Made by a program: the position numbers and the translations under genes. Positions 49,881 through 61,532 of a DNA stretch of 64,000 bases are shown piece by piece. Origin of the DNA: Erodium maritimum (Eukaryota > Streptophyta > Magnoliopsida > Geraniales > Geraniaceae); the NCBI GenBank assembly GCA_963921825.1, contig OY997589.1, forward strand, positions 76,368,523 through 76,432,522, given 5' to 3'. The notes beneath the pieces are model-generated. The model did not search any database. It was given only the letters and a program-made list of their open reading frames with translations, and was not told the DNA's origin. Positions within the stretch are counted from its first letter, which is position 1. Each line of letters starts with the position of its first letter.

Positions 49881-51477
49881 TAATAGTTATAAAAGAAGTA
49901 AATTGTTATGAAAAAGTGTGAGGGATGGCGTGATCGCGTGAATATAAAAAAAACTTTACGCTTGGTCGTTTAATGAAAGGGTGCCCCTTCTTTTAAGTCT
50001 TAATCAATTGATCCAAAGCTTCCCTCTCGAAAGAACAAATTCATGCATTATCGTCTTATGCATGGACTCGTAAATGAATTAGGAAAAATGATTTATCATA
50101 TTGTTCATGTTCTAACAAGATAAGAGGCATTGATGGCAAAGACGATTGCAAAGCCCTTTGATAAAGAGCGTGGGAGATGGCTCAAACGAGTTTCAATTGC
50201 TTCGGAAAGTTCTTGTCGGTCCTTCAAATTACTGGTTTCTATGTTTCCCAGACTTGTTACCTCTTTTCTCTCCTCGTTGTTGTTGCTCTACATGGTTTAT
50301 ATAAGTTGTGTCAACGTTCAATACTAATATCGCTATATTTGTATAAATTATAAATAAATATCTTTATAATAATTTCTCACATTGGGTTATAAGGGTTCTA
50401 GTTTTTTTTTTATCAGCGAAAGCAAGTTTAAATTAATATTTTTCTGAGGTAGAAAATGGTTACAAAAGAGCAATCTAGCTACATATTACAGTAATGTAAA
50501 GATACATCCAAATCCCAAAAGCTTTAGGCTCCAAATCCGAATCCAAGTGTAATTTTTAAAAACCTACCCACATGATACAAACTCGAACCTAATGTTGTTG
50601 TTGTAAAGATCTAAGATTTTTAATCCCAGCGGTTGTCTGTGAAGATTTAGCTCAAAGAGCCTTAGACTTTACTGTGATTGTGATGAATTGTTGGTGATGC
50701 TGGTGATAATGCATTGTTTATAGGCCAAATAATTGCCTAATTGCAGTTGATGACCTAGTTTTTTAGCTTTGTTGGTTGTTGATGTTGTTGTTGTTCCAGA
50801 TGAGAGTTTGTGGCTACAAAGCTTTCCTACAAAGCGTAGACATGATTAAGTGTTAGGTTAACAGGATTGAAAACAGTTTTTTTTTTTTATCTTTATCAAT
50901 AATCCTAGAAAAGCTTAGATCACATGTACCGATTAAAGCTAACCTATGCATATAATTTAAATGTGTTTAGCTCGATATAGCCTATTTTGGAGCTTGTTGG
51001 TTCGAGACGGGGACCTTTGAAAAGATAATCTGAGGCATCAAAGCGTTTTCCCTCTAACGAAAACCACACGAGAAAGACGACTCCACAACTTGACTTGTTA
51101 GGATCCCTTTAACGAAACTCATATGGGGTGGCCGCAATTTGCATATATAAGACTTGTAATTTTTGACCGCCCTTAGTGTTGTATTTATAGGACTTTATTT
51201 ACCCTAAACCAAAATAGAATTAGGAAACTCAAGGAAAAGAGGGATCTTGTTTCCCTTTAACCTAGTCAAACTATAATCTCTTTTAAGTATAAACCTTTTA
51301 GAATAATTAGAAATTTCCTTAATTATATTTTGATAAATAAAACACAATAATATATATAAATTAATAGGTTGGTCGAATGCCCTTATTGTCCAATAAGGTG
51401 TTCGGTCAAGCCCTATACATACATGTAGGATAACTTTTGGGTACAAACCACCTAAATATTTACAAACTACGAACTAA
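49881..51477. other. Intergenic with a possible LINE 3' end
   Basis: At 50403-50435 the minus strand reads AAACTTGCTTTCGCTGATAA followed by a poly-A run, the style of a plant LINE tail, so a short antisense LINE remnant may begin here and run to about 50900. Nothing else is recognised; the frame at 51204-51446 (minus) has no domain. Confidence 0.4.
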
Positions 51478-51764
51478 GAGCATCTCCAATGATAGTCTGT
51501 TCGTGTTGGTTGTTCGAATAAAAAATATTAAAATTTTCTATCAGGCAGCATCACCAGTCAGCAACCTCTAGTAGTAGGCTGTTCGTGCCATTGTCTTCAT
51601 AATTTCCAACTGTTGGCGATTGGTTTCGATGCTAAGCTTACCGGATGTACTCTCCGCCAGCAACGAAACACCAATGAACCAACTGCAAAATGCCAGTTAG
51701 CCGCCAATATTTTCTCTCCGCCAGCAACGAAACGCCAGCGAACCGAATGGCGTTGGAGATGCTC
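51478..51764. mobile_element. Harbinger-type (Tourist-like) MITE
   Basis: Terminal inverted repeats GAGCATCTCCAA (51478-51489) and TTGGAGATGCTC (51753-51764). Perfect TAA duplications flank them (51475-51477 and 51765-51767). The 287-bp non-coding interior contains two copies of TCTCCGCCAGCAACGAAAC (51650 and 51715). The ends match those of the larger Harbinger elements in this window. Confidence 0.93.
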
Positions 51765-51767
51765 TAA

Positions 51768-52239
51768 TATGGTGCATTGGATTGGGTTAATGAGTGGATG
51801 AGATTAAAAACTTTATTGATGACATGGATTATAATTAATTGGATTTCTCATCCTAATGCGCTAATTTTTCAGCTAACAGTGTTTTTTTTTGAAGCACAGC
51901 TAACAATGGTTAATATTATAATATCTTCATATTATATTAACTCAAAAATGTGTCACTTGTCAACATCTTCTTTATGTTTTACCTAGTTTACTAATTTAAT
52001 TATTCTCGCTTTGTTTCGACTCTGATTTGCTTCGCTCTTGCGCCAATATTTTACTTTTTTCAATGACTTTCTATCAATATGGATATTGAATATGTATTGA
52101 AGCACATAAAATCAAAGGAAGGATAAGTCCAATATGATACATAAATCATGTGACATGGTAGTGAATCTGGTATGGATGATTTCTGGATTTGGTTAGGATG
52201 GGAAGTAGCTAAGAAATTGGTTTATATATCGTACTAAAA
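51768..52239. other. AT-rich intergenic, no gene
   Basis: Only a short plus-strand frame (51777-51986) without recognisable domain. Confidence 0.4.
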
Positions 52240-52935
52240 TGGTTTGCAAACCCTATAAAAATAGTTTATAAATCCTAAGAATTTTTTTTTATGAATCCAT
52301 CGTAATAGTTAGACAACTATCGTAAAAATGGTTTGTAAATCCTACACAAATTTAGTTTTATGGTTTAACAAGTAGGGTTTAACATCTAGGGTTTATCATT
52401 TAGGGTTTAGTGTATGGGTTTTAACATTTAGGGTTTATCCTTTAGGGTGTAACATTTTGGGTTTATCATTTAGGGTTTAGTATGAGGGTTTTAGCATTAA
52501 AGTGTAGCATTTAAGGTTTAATATTTAGGGTGTAGTATTTACGGTTTATCAGTTAGGGTGTAGCATATAGGTTTTAGTATTTGGGTTTTAACACTTAGGG
52601 TGTGACACTTAGGGTTTAACATTAGGGTGTAGCATTTAGGGTTTAATGTCGGGGGTTTTGAAATTATGGTTTATAAATGGTTTGCAAATCCTATATAAAT
52701 GGTTTCTAGACTAATAAAATGGCTTGAAAATTGTACAAAAATGGTTTTCAAACCCTATAAATATGGTATGTAAATCCCAATAAAGTATCGAAATATTGCG
52801 GAAACTGCCCTATAAAATGAGTTGTAAAGCCTAAGAAAATGGTTTGTAAATCCTACGAAAATGTTTGGACATACATCCAAACAATTTGAAACCTATCTAA
52901 AAAATGGTTTGTACATCCTAAACCATGTAGATCCA
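52240..52935. repeat. Compound minisatellite with telomere-like core
   Basis: The core (52360-52660) is a decayed array of 16-17-bp units such as ATTTAGGGTTTATC, rich in the plant telomere heptamer TTTAGGG and its variants (TTTAGGGTGTA, TTTGGGTT). Both sides (52240-52350 and 52665-52935) carry another array built on AAATGGTTTGTAAATCCTA. Confidence 0.85.
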
Positions 52936-53014
52936 CAAAGTATTCTTACATGATATACAAACCATTCTTATCAAATTCACAAACCACGTCACACGATTTA
53001 CTTACGCATATTGG

Positions 53015-53225
53015 ACCCATCATTTTCTTTTATTTTCCTTGATTCAAAATATATTCAATATGCATCTTTGACTGATAGTCCTTGGGAAAATATATTTTTT
53101 TTGTGCGAGCACGAAACCAATCGGAATTGAAACGAAGCGGGAATAAGCAAATTAGTGAATTTGTAAAAAAAAGGAAAACTATCCCGATGTTGACATATGA
53201 CGTTACTATGCTATCCAATTTACCC
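53015..53225. repeat. Repeat related to the MITE at 28331-28653
   Basis: Shares ATTCAATATGCATCT, GA(A/C)GCGGGAAT and ATTAGTGAATTTG blocks in the same order over about 200 bp. Inverted-repeat ends are poorly preserved here. Confidence 0.55.
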
Positions 53226-53481
53226 CTAACCATATGCGCATGAAATTTATGAAAAGCCAAAATCGTGATCAATCTGGGCCATGGACACGTTGGAATATAT
53301 GGTATAAATTAGTTCGTAATTTTTATCTAAGAAATGGTATGTACCTGAAAGTTCCCCTATATATAAGACCCATTTATTTATGCAAGACAATAATTAAATA
53401 CAAATAAAATCTTTTATTCTATGAGCAGTTGATAAAAAAAAAGCTATGTTATATCAAATATAACTTTATCGACTTATTTAA

Positions 53482-54479
53482 GGGAAAACGCTGGTTCCTA
53501 ACCTTCTTGAACTTTTGGTTATCACGTTCTAACCCATACCAACCTTTGGTTACAATTCCATACATGAAAGGTTGAGAATTTTACAATTAGTATAAAAAAC
53601 TGTTAAAAATTTGGATGATGTTAGTTTTAGTTACAAAATGTTTTTTATACCCTCAAGCCCTCTTCTTCAACCTCCCTCACTCTCTTTTATGCTCTGTTTT
53701 CAGACCTTGAAGTTTCCACGGATGTTAGGTTAAAATGCTGCACATTTTCTTTCGTTTTCTCGCTATCCAAACACCCAAAAGCGAATTCATGAAAAAAAAA
53801 GCTCAAACCCCATTAAGGATTAAAAGTCAAATATTTTTTATGTTTCTCATATTTACTGTTTTTCTTTCATTTTCTCTCTATCCAAACACTCATAAGCAAA
53901 TTCATGAAGAAAAACTCAAACGCATAAATATAAAGGATTAAAAGTCCATAATTTTTCTTTGTTTCTCATCTTTACTGTTTTTCTTTCATTTTCTCCCTAT
54001 CCAAACACCAGTAGCAAATTTATGAAGAAAAGCTCAAACCCATAAAGGATTAAAAGTCAATTTTTTTTGTCATTTGTATTATTTTTCTTTCATTTTCTCT
54101 CCGTCCAAACACTCATAAACAAAAAATAATAATCATTTTTACCATATTCATGAAAACAAGCTAGAACCCATAACAAATTCATGAAAAGAAGTTAGAACCC
54201 ATAAAAAAATCGAAATAGGGTTAGAATGTGTTAAATAATGCATAGTCAGGGTTAAGATGTGTAACAAAGGTCGAGGGAGAAATGGTCATATTTAAATTTG
54301 AAACAATACATGTGATATGCACGTGTTCTGTTGTCTAACAATGCTGTTAACTTTGACGGATTTTTATACTTTTTTTGTAAAATTCCTAACTTTTCATGTA
54401 TGGAATTGTAACCAAATGTTGGTCTGGGTTAGGACGTGGTAACTAAATGTTCGAAAAGGTTGGGAACCGGTGTTATCCC
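53482..54479. mobile_element. Mutator-like MITE (MULE-MITE) with long terminal repeats
   Basis: About 105-bp imperfect terminal inverted repeats: left GGGAAAACGCTGGTTCC..., right end ...GGAACCGGTGTTATCCC, both containing GGTTACAATTCCATACATGA. The flanking duplication is 9 bp with one mismatch, (C/T)TTATTTAA (53473-53481 and 54480-54488), the Mutator size. The interior has about four tandem units with TTTCTTTCATTTTCTC, TATCCAAACAC and GGATTAAAAGTC words. Confidence 0.88.
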
Positions 54480-54488
54480 TTTATTTAA

Positions 54489-55773
54489 TGGAACATCTAT
54501 CACTCACTTTGTTGTGGTTTTTACTCTATTGTGTGTGTCCCTTTATGATTCATATGACGTTAGTAGTTAGACAAAAATTAACATTTCATTTCTTCCATAA
54601 GTCATGAATAACTCCTAGCACGACCCGTAACTACCCAAGTCATACGAACTAGTGACTTAGTATTTGTCAAATCATGTTACCATAAGTGATCTTATCCTTT
54701 ATCATTTGGCGATGTCTTTACTAAACAAAAGGACATAGAAGAACCATCCCCATTCCATCCAATCCATGGTTCTTTTGATCTTGAGTTCAAATTATAGGTG
54801 ACAAATAACACATATGACCAGCTGTTTTTACAATCTCTCACTCATCAAGGGGAGTCCATGTGACATATAACTTGTATGAATACAAGTGACAAGTTTTTAT
54901 GACTATCACACATATATCTCATATGTGCGTATCCATATATGAGCATATCCTTAAGAGTTACTTTGTTAGAAGTAGCGCTTAGTTATGTCAAATCATGAAT
55001 TCACATTATATAAATGATATGACGATGTCATAGTCGTAGGCCTAAGATCTACTTTGATAGTTGAGACATGCTCATATCTTATGTTTTATAGAGGATTTTC
55101 AAGATACAACTTTTTCGTACTTTCTTTGACTAATACTATCTAATGTTTCTAAATCTAAGCGGGTGATGTAACATTATCTAATGTTTATAAGTTAAACATT
55201 GTCAGAAAATGTTACTTTGTCTTATGTGTTTTGATTTCTCTTTCTTTTAATTAGTGATACTATGAATATAAATACTCTAACAAGGTGCTCATACAAGTAT
55301 AGATATGGAATCTTTTTACTTCAACAATATGGAAACCTTTTACACATTCCTAAAGTTATATTAGTTTATTTAGTAATTTCGGGTACTGCTGACTAATAAA
55401 ATAAACTTGGTACCATACTTTTGTGATTGTACTGAAATTACCTCAGAAACATCTTCTAACACTTTTCAATTTTCCCTCCAAAACCATTTTACCGATAATT
55501 TGGAGCCGAAATAGGAAAATTTAGGCGCGGTTGAAAATGGTTTCTGAAACTCGAACCCTAAAACCACGTCATCATCCACAGTTTTGGATTTACCTGTCCC
55601 TCTCTCTACCGAGCTCTTTCCTATTCCTTCCATAAAAACCCTTCCTTTTTCTTCTTCTTCCCTCAATTTGTCCCTTTAGATCTCTCCCTCTGCAGAACCC
55701 TCGAACCCCAGTTCCCAAACCCATCTGCGTCAGAACAAAAACCCTTTATTTCCGCATTTTCCGGTGAGTTTCG
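54489..55773. other. Intergenic and 5' flank of the demethylase gene
   Basis: AT-rich to about 55450 with no gene. The last 300 bp are pyrimidine-rich (CTTCTTCTTCCCTC, TCTCTCCCTCTGC), typical of plant 5' UTRs, and contain CCACGTCATC (55564-55573), an ACGT-core motif. Confidence 0.5.
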
Positions 55774-58700
55774 ATGGCCGAGGACGAGACCGTGTCGGTC
55801 GAGGAGACCAAACCTAGCTCTGTTCAGAAAGATGAACAACCACTGGTTGTCGCCGAGGAAGCTTGTCCTGTCGGTTCTGGTTCACCGCATACTCCGGCGG
55901 AGAAGGAGGAGATTGAGGTGAAGAAGGAGCCCAAGAAGCGTGGAAGGAAGCCCAAGAATAAGGTAATTACTGATTCTTCTACTGTTGTTGTTGATGGAAA
56001 CATTGGTGTTAAAATTGGTGGTGTTGATTTTCGTAATAAGGAACTTAATGGGTTTGCTAATGGGTCTACTAATGGAGGACAGGATGTTTCGGGAAATGGT
56101 CAGAAGAGGAGGACTCTGAGACAGAGAGACTCTACACCCAAGTACAATGATGATGATTTTGATTATGGTTATGATGATGAGCGTATTAGGAAAAAGAGAA
56201 AGCGTCGTCGACCTAAGCAATGTGCTGATGGTGTTGGTAGTGATGTGGGAGAAGAGAAGAAGGTTAAGAGAAAGCCAGGTAGAAAACCTAAGGTGAAGAA
56301 CGAGCAAGGTCCTGCTAATGGAGCTAATGGTTTGGATTTGAATCAGAAACAATCTGATAATGGTGATGGTACTGGCAGTGATGATCAGGTTGCCAAGAGG
56401 AAGGGCCTGCAAGATCCGGCTGATGCTGCAAAGGGTTTGGATTTGAATCAGAAACAATCCGATGGTGATGGTGCTGACAGTGGTGATCAGGGTCTATCGG
56501 ACCAGAGTGGGTCTAGAAAGCGTGCCAGAGGTTGTGACAGTGGTTCAGTTGGGGAATCTTCTGATGCTCTTGGAAGGCCTCAGAGGGCTGCTGCTCGTAA
56601 GAATCATGTGGAAGAACCCCAACAACCTAAAAAAAAGAAGAATGTAACTGTTTCTTCCCTCTGTTCTATTGTCTCCTGTGCAATGTGGGTTTTGAATTAT
56701 CATAGTTATGTTATGTGTTTTTGTTTCTGTTCTAACAGATAATCAACTCTTTAATGTGTCATCAATGCCAACGAAATGACAAAGGGGGAGTTGTTCATTG
56801 CAAAAAGTGTCAGAGGAAGAGGTTCTGTTACCCATGTATGAATACATGGTATGTATACTCCGACATGTGTTTATTAAGCTTGTTTCCCTTACTATTATAG
56901 TAGTTACCTCCAAATCTTTTAGGTTATATATGGTTATCTAAAAAGTTAAAATTTTTAGATGGCTAATTGAGAAACAGAACAAGCTGTATGCATACAATTG
57001 TAAAGTGACACAGTGTGCTATTTGATGTGTGGTAAAGTTCAAGCTGTATGCTAAGATTCTAATAAGCTCTATGCATAAGATTGTAAAGAGACATAATATT
57101 ACTGACTTTGTTCATGTTATCATGATTGTTCTCAATGTTCATATATAGGTACCCACACACAACACCTGAAGCTATTGGAGAGGCATGTCCTGTTTGTCAG
57201 GGAAATTGCAATTGCAAGGCTTGCTTACGCTTAGATGGGCCAATGGAGGTTTAGCCCCCCTCCTCTTATATGTCCCCATTTTGCAATGCTCATTTTATGT
57301 GAATTAGATATCTGAACCAGTTTGTTCACAATATGTTGTAGAAAATAAAAACAGAAGCTGGAATGTTAAAGATCAGTGAAGATGATAAAGTTAAATACTC
57401 CAAGACCTTGCTGGATATGCTTCTCCCTGTGTTGAGAAATTTAAATGATGAGCAAATGTTTGAAAAGGGTGTGGAAGCTCAAAAGCTAGGTATTTTCTGC
57501 CTATAGGATCTTATTTGCATATTGTTTTTGTGGAGATTTGTTTTGTTTCCTCTAGAATTGAGTTATTTGCAAGTCTCTTTGCTCCAATACATCTATGTGA
57601 CAGTTTTTGATTTGCAAATAAATTCTGCTAAACTAAAATTACATGGCACTTCATCTCTAGGAAAGAAAACTCTGCCTTTGTATTGACTTACTTTATATTC
57701 ATTTTTGTAGATTTGTCACTTTCACAGCTAAATGTAGAAGTGGCAGTGTGCCGAAATGATGAGCGTATATACTGGTAGGGGCAGTAAATTCATTCATGTT
57801 TTATATCCTGATTATATGGCAATGATGTTATGTTGCTGATTATATGACAATGATGTTATGTGGCAGTGACCATTGCAGAACTTCCATTGTTGATCTTCAT
57901 AGAACCTGTCCAAACTGTTCTTTTGATCTTTGCATTGCCTGTTGTCGTGAGATCCGCTCTGGCTGCCTTCAAGGAGGTGGAGAAGTCACCATGGAGTATG
58001 TTAGCAGAGGGATTGATTATTTATATGGTGGGAAGGTCAAAACTGCACAAAAAAACCCGAGGGGTATGTCCAAATCAAGTTCTTCAAAGGATGATGAGAA
58101 GATTGAAATCAAGTCTGAATTTAGGTGGGAAGTAAAAGAAGATGGAAGCATTCCGTGCCCTCCAGAAGACATGGGAGGTTGTGGTAATGACATCCTAGAA
58201 TTAAGAAGTACATTACCAGAACATGTAGTTTCAGATTTGGTTAAGAAAGGTGAGAAAATAACTGCAAGTTATGAACTTGCTGATAAGGCTCAACCTGCAC
58301 ATTCATGCTCATGTTTTAATAAGGAGGATGATGTTGTGTCTGGTAATGATTGGTTGGTGAAAGCTGCTTCTAGAGAGAATTCTAGTGACAACTACTTGTA
58401 TTGTCCAAGAGGTAGGGACATCCAACATAAAGATCTGGAGCATTTTCAATGGCATTGGAGTAAAGGCGAGCCGGTGATAGTGAGTGATGTTCTTGAATGT
58501 ACATCTGGTTTAAGCTGGGAACCATTGGTCATGTGGCGTGCCTGCCGTCAGATGAAGCATCTCAAACATGCCCAACTCTTGGAAGTGACAGCCATTGATT
58601 GCTTGGATCTGTGTGAGGTCAGTTCCTTTTCATTTTACAACACATTATACACACACACACACATGTATATATATAATAATCAGGTGAAAATCGAAATATG

Positions 58701-60731
58701 AAATGAAAACTGAACTATCCGTGTTCATTGGATTGTAGATTTTAAGGGATGAGATGTCTCCAAATTCAAGATTGGAAACTTGATTTTATGTTGGGAAGTT
58801 GCGAACTTAAGTTTTATTAAGTTATAAACTTAATCTGAGTTTTTAAATTGTAATATAAAGGTTATGATTAATTTCCAGTTTTCATATGTAACTTTCCAAC
58901 CTTCGAGTTTTCACCTGAGTGTTCCCTATATATACATACACACACATACATATTCATACATATTGGTAGTGATTTTGATTATTGCGATGGAATCTTGTGA
59001 TGGATGCAGTCAGATGTCAATATCCACCAATTCTTTACAGAATACTCCAGCCTTAAACTTGATAGTCGCAATTGGCCTCGAATATTGAAATTGAAAGATT
59101 GGCCACCATCCACCTTATTTGAGGAAAGGTTGCCTCGTCACTATGCAGAGTTCATACACTGCCTGCCATTTAAGGAATATACCAATCCTTGCAGTGGCTT
59201 CCTGAACCTTGCAGTGAAATTGCCACCAAAATCTCTGAAGCCAGATCTGGGGCCAAAAACGTACATTGCCTATGGAATTGCTCAAGAGCTTGGGCGTGGT
59301 GATTCTGTGACCAAGTTGCATTGTGATATGTCTGATGCGGTATGATTAACTTTGAATTTTATCCTTATAATTATGAAATACACTTAGTTTTCAAGCTAGT
59401 GTTTTTGTTGGTTTAAGAACATTTGTTTATCTGTTTATAGTTTGCTGTTTCAGGTGAATGTTTTAACGCACACTGCTGATGTGGCCCTTGATAAAAATCA
59501 GCTGTCTTGTGTAGAAAAGATTAGGAAGAAACAGTTTGTGCAAGACCAAAAAGAACTATTTGAAGTAGAGGATGCAGGCAACAAGGTTGATAATGGTTTG
59601 TCTGAAGATAGTCTTGACTTGAACAAGGATGATGTTTCAGTAAAGTTGGAGGTGGAGAAGTGTGAAGAACCTGAATTGGATCAAAATGGATCTAATGGGA
59701 ATAGTGAGCCTTCCCTTAAAGCTGAGGGTGGTGCTCTTTGGGACATATTTCGTAGGGAAGATGTGCCTAAATTGAAGGAATACCTTCAAAAACACTTCAG
59801 AGAATTCAGGCACACTTATTGTTGCCCTGTTGAACAGGTGATTGTTGGTTAATTGATCTTGGCTGTTTTATTGTGATCAAAATCTGTAAAAAGATCTAGT
59901 TTTTATGTTGTTGATGGATTAGGTGGTACATCCTATACATGATCAGACCTTTTACTTGACATTGGAGCACAAAAAGAAACTGAAGGAGGAATACGGTTTG
60001 TTTTAGTTATTGATATTGCATATAGTTCATAGTGTAGACTGTAGAGCCATTGGGTTACTGAAGTTCTTCGGTTTGTGGTTTAGGAATTGAAGCTTGGACA
60101 TTTGTTCAAAAACTTGGAGATGCTGTATTTATTCCTGCCGGTTGTCCTCATCAAGTTCGAAACTTGAAGGTAAGAGTAAATTTTCTGAATGTTCCAATAA
60201 TTTGCTGGAATTGAAGCTGGGGATATTTGTTCTTAAATGGAGATTCATAGATCAGTAGCTTGTATGCGTTCTTTCTTTTGCAGTCATGCATAAAGGTAGC
60301 TCTTGATTTTGTTTCACCTGAAAATGTTGGTGAGTGCATACGTTTGACCGAGGAATTTCGCAAACTTCCTAGAAATCACAGGGCTAAAGAGGACAAGTTG
60401 GAGGTACTTTGCCAGGACATGATCCTAGGATAATATGCTTCCCTTTTTAATTATGTTACAGTTACTGTGAAATTATTTGTTTTGAAACGGTGTTTACTCG
60501 TTGCAGATCAGAAAAATGAGCTTTCATGCCCTGAATGAAGCTGTGAGAGTTTTGGAGAGTTGTGCAGGTGAGCCAAACTTTTTCTTGCAATTTATTTCCT
60601 AAATGTATGACTTTGATTACCATTGTTCTTTTCACGTGCATATTATGGCTGAGTTTCAATTGAACTAAAGGTTATAATCTTTTTCTTGCTTTTCAGAGAA
60701 CAAAGTTCAGACTCAGATTGACTTGTGCTGA
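55774..60731 (+). CDS. JmjC histone demethylase, KDM3 / JMJ25-like
   Basis: Thirteen exons (55774-56643, 56739-56848, 57149-57248, 57342-57489, 57711-57774, 57867-58617, 59010-59339, 59454-59837, 59923-59995, 60084-60169, 60284-60403, 60507-60567, 60697-60731) join in phase to 1043 aa. The N-terminal 290 residues are charged and low-complexity with AT-hook-like KKRGRKPKN and RKPGRKPKV and two [10 protein letters not shown] repeats. A RING-like 4CxxC finger follows ([27 protein letters not shown], about 296-365), then a second Cys-rich finger ([18 protein letters not shown]). The JmjC domain carries the Fe(II) ligands His785 and Asp787 in KLHCDMSDA and distal His966 in [10 protein letters not shown]. 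Known role of the family: 2-oxoglutarate-dependent removal of H3K9 mono- and dimethyl marks in the nucleus (Arabidopsis IBM1/JMJ25). The fold and ligands are seen; the exact paralog is not determined. Confidence 0.95.
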
Positions 60732-61532
60732 GGAAATGTAATAGGTTGTAATATTTTGAAGCCAATGTATTTGTTTTTTTTTTTTGAAGATTGGTAAACT
60801 GAAACTGTATCGGCTATTATCGAGTAACCTACATTGGCTACAGGCAACCCATCAACTCGTTCATATGATGATTGTTGTTAACATCTGAGTGAGTCGGTAG
60901 CATTTCTAAATGGTATAAATTAATATAAAGATTTTGTATCTTTTGCAAATTTGCTTTTGTTTAATGATCTGTAGTCATCTTGATCCTTTTGAAACGGAAA
61001 CAGTTTTAGTTTGATGACAGTTTTGCTTTCCATTTTTGGAAATGAAGCTTCAGTTTCTGTATAAAGCAAAACTGTCATCAAACTGGAACAGTAATCATCA
61101 AACTTAAACTGAAACAGTTTGAAGATTTATCTTAGTGATTAACTGAAATGATCTGGGTTTTACTCTTATGGTCGTGTAATGTTTGTAATCATGCTTTTGT
61201 TTCAGAGGTTTGAATCAAACTATGTTGTAATGAAAATTTGTGGGCAGCTAGAAACTGTGAACACGAGCAAGAGGAAGAGAGACATTGTTATTACCATTTA
61301 AACACGAGCAAATCAAACAATTAAGACATGAGATACAGTTAATATTGCTATCTATATATATGTATGAATCTCAAGACAGGCTTTCAGTTAATCACTATGA
61401 TAAATCTTCAATGTATGTTTGATCATTGTTTCATCTAACTCATAATGATCTGTTTCTGTATCACTGTATCTATCTATATCAATACACACTTGTATACCAC
61501 TCCACAGGTCAGAAAAGGGCTGTATTTCGAAT
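60732..61532. other. Intergenic between convergent genes
   Basis: Holds the 3' ends of the demethylase (+) and PPR (-) transcripts and a perfect 22-bp inverted repeat at 61008-61084. A T-run at 60774-60787 may be a retroposon tail or 3' UTR feature. No other gene seen. Confidence 0.5.
61008..61084. repeat. Perfect 22-bp inverted repeat, hairpin
   Basis: AGTTTGATGACAGTTTTGC.. (61008-61029) is exactly complementary in reverse to ..GCAAAACTGTCATCAAACT (61063-61084), with a 33-nt loop. A stem of this length would fold strongly in RNA from either strand. Confidence 0.9.

Noticed and set aside
55882-56457. A 191-aa minus-strand frame inside exon 1 of the demethylase
   Set aside because: It is antisense to a low-complexity, GAT/GAA-rich coding region, giving artificial Ile/Leu/Ser/Thr runs. 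The plus-strand frame has AT-hooks and joins the JmjC exons in phase.
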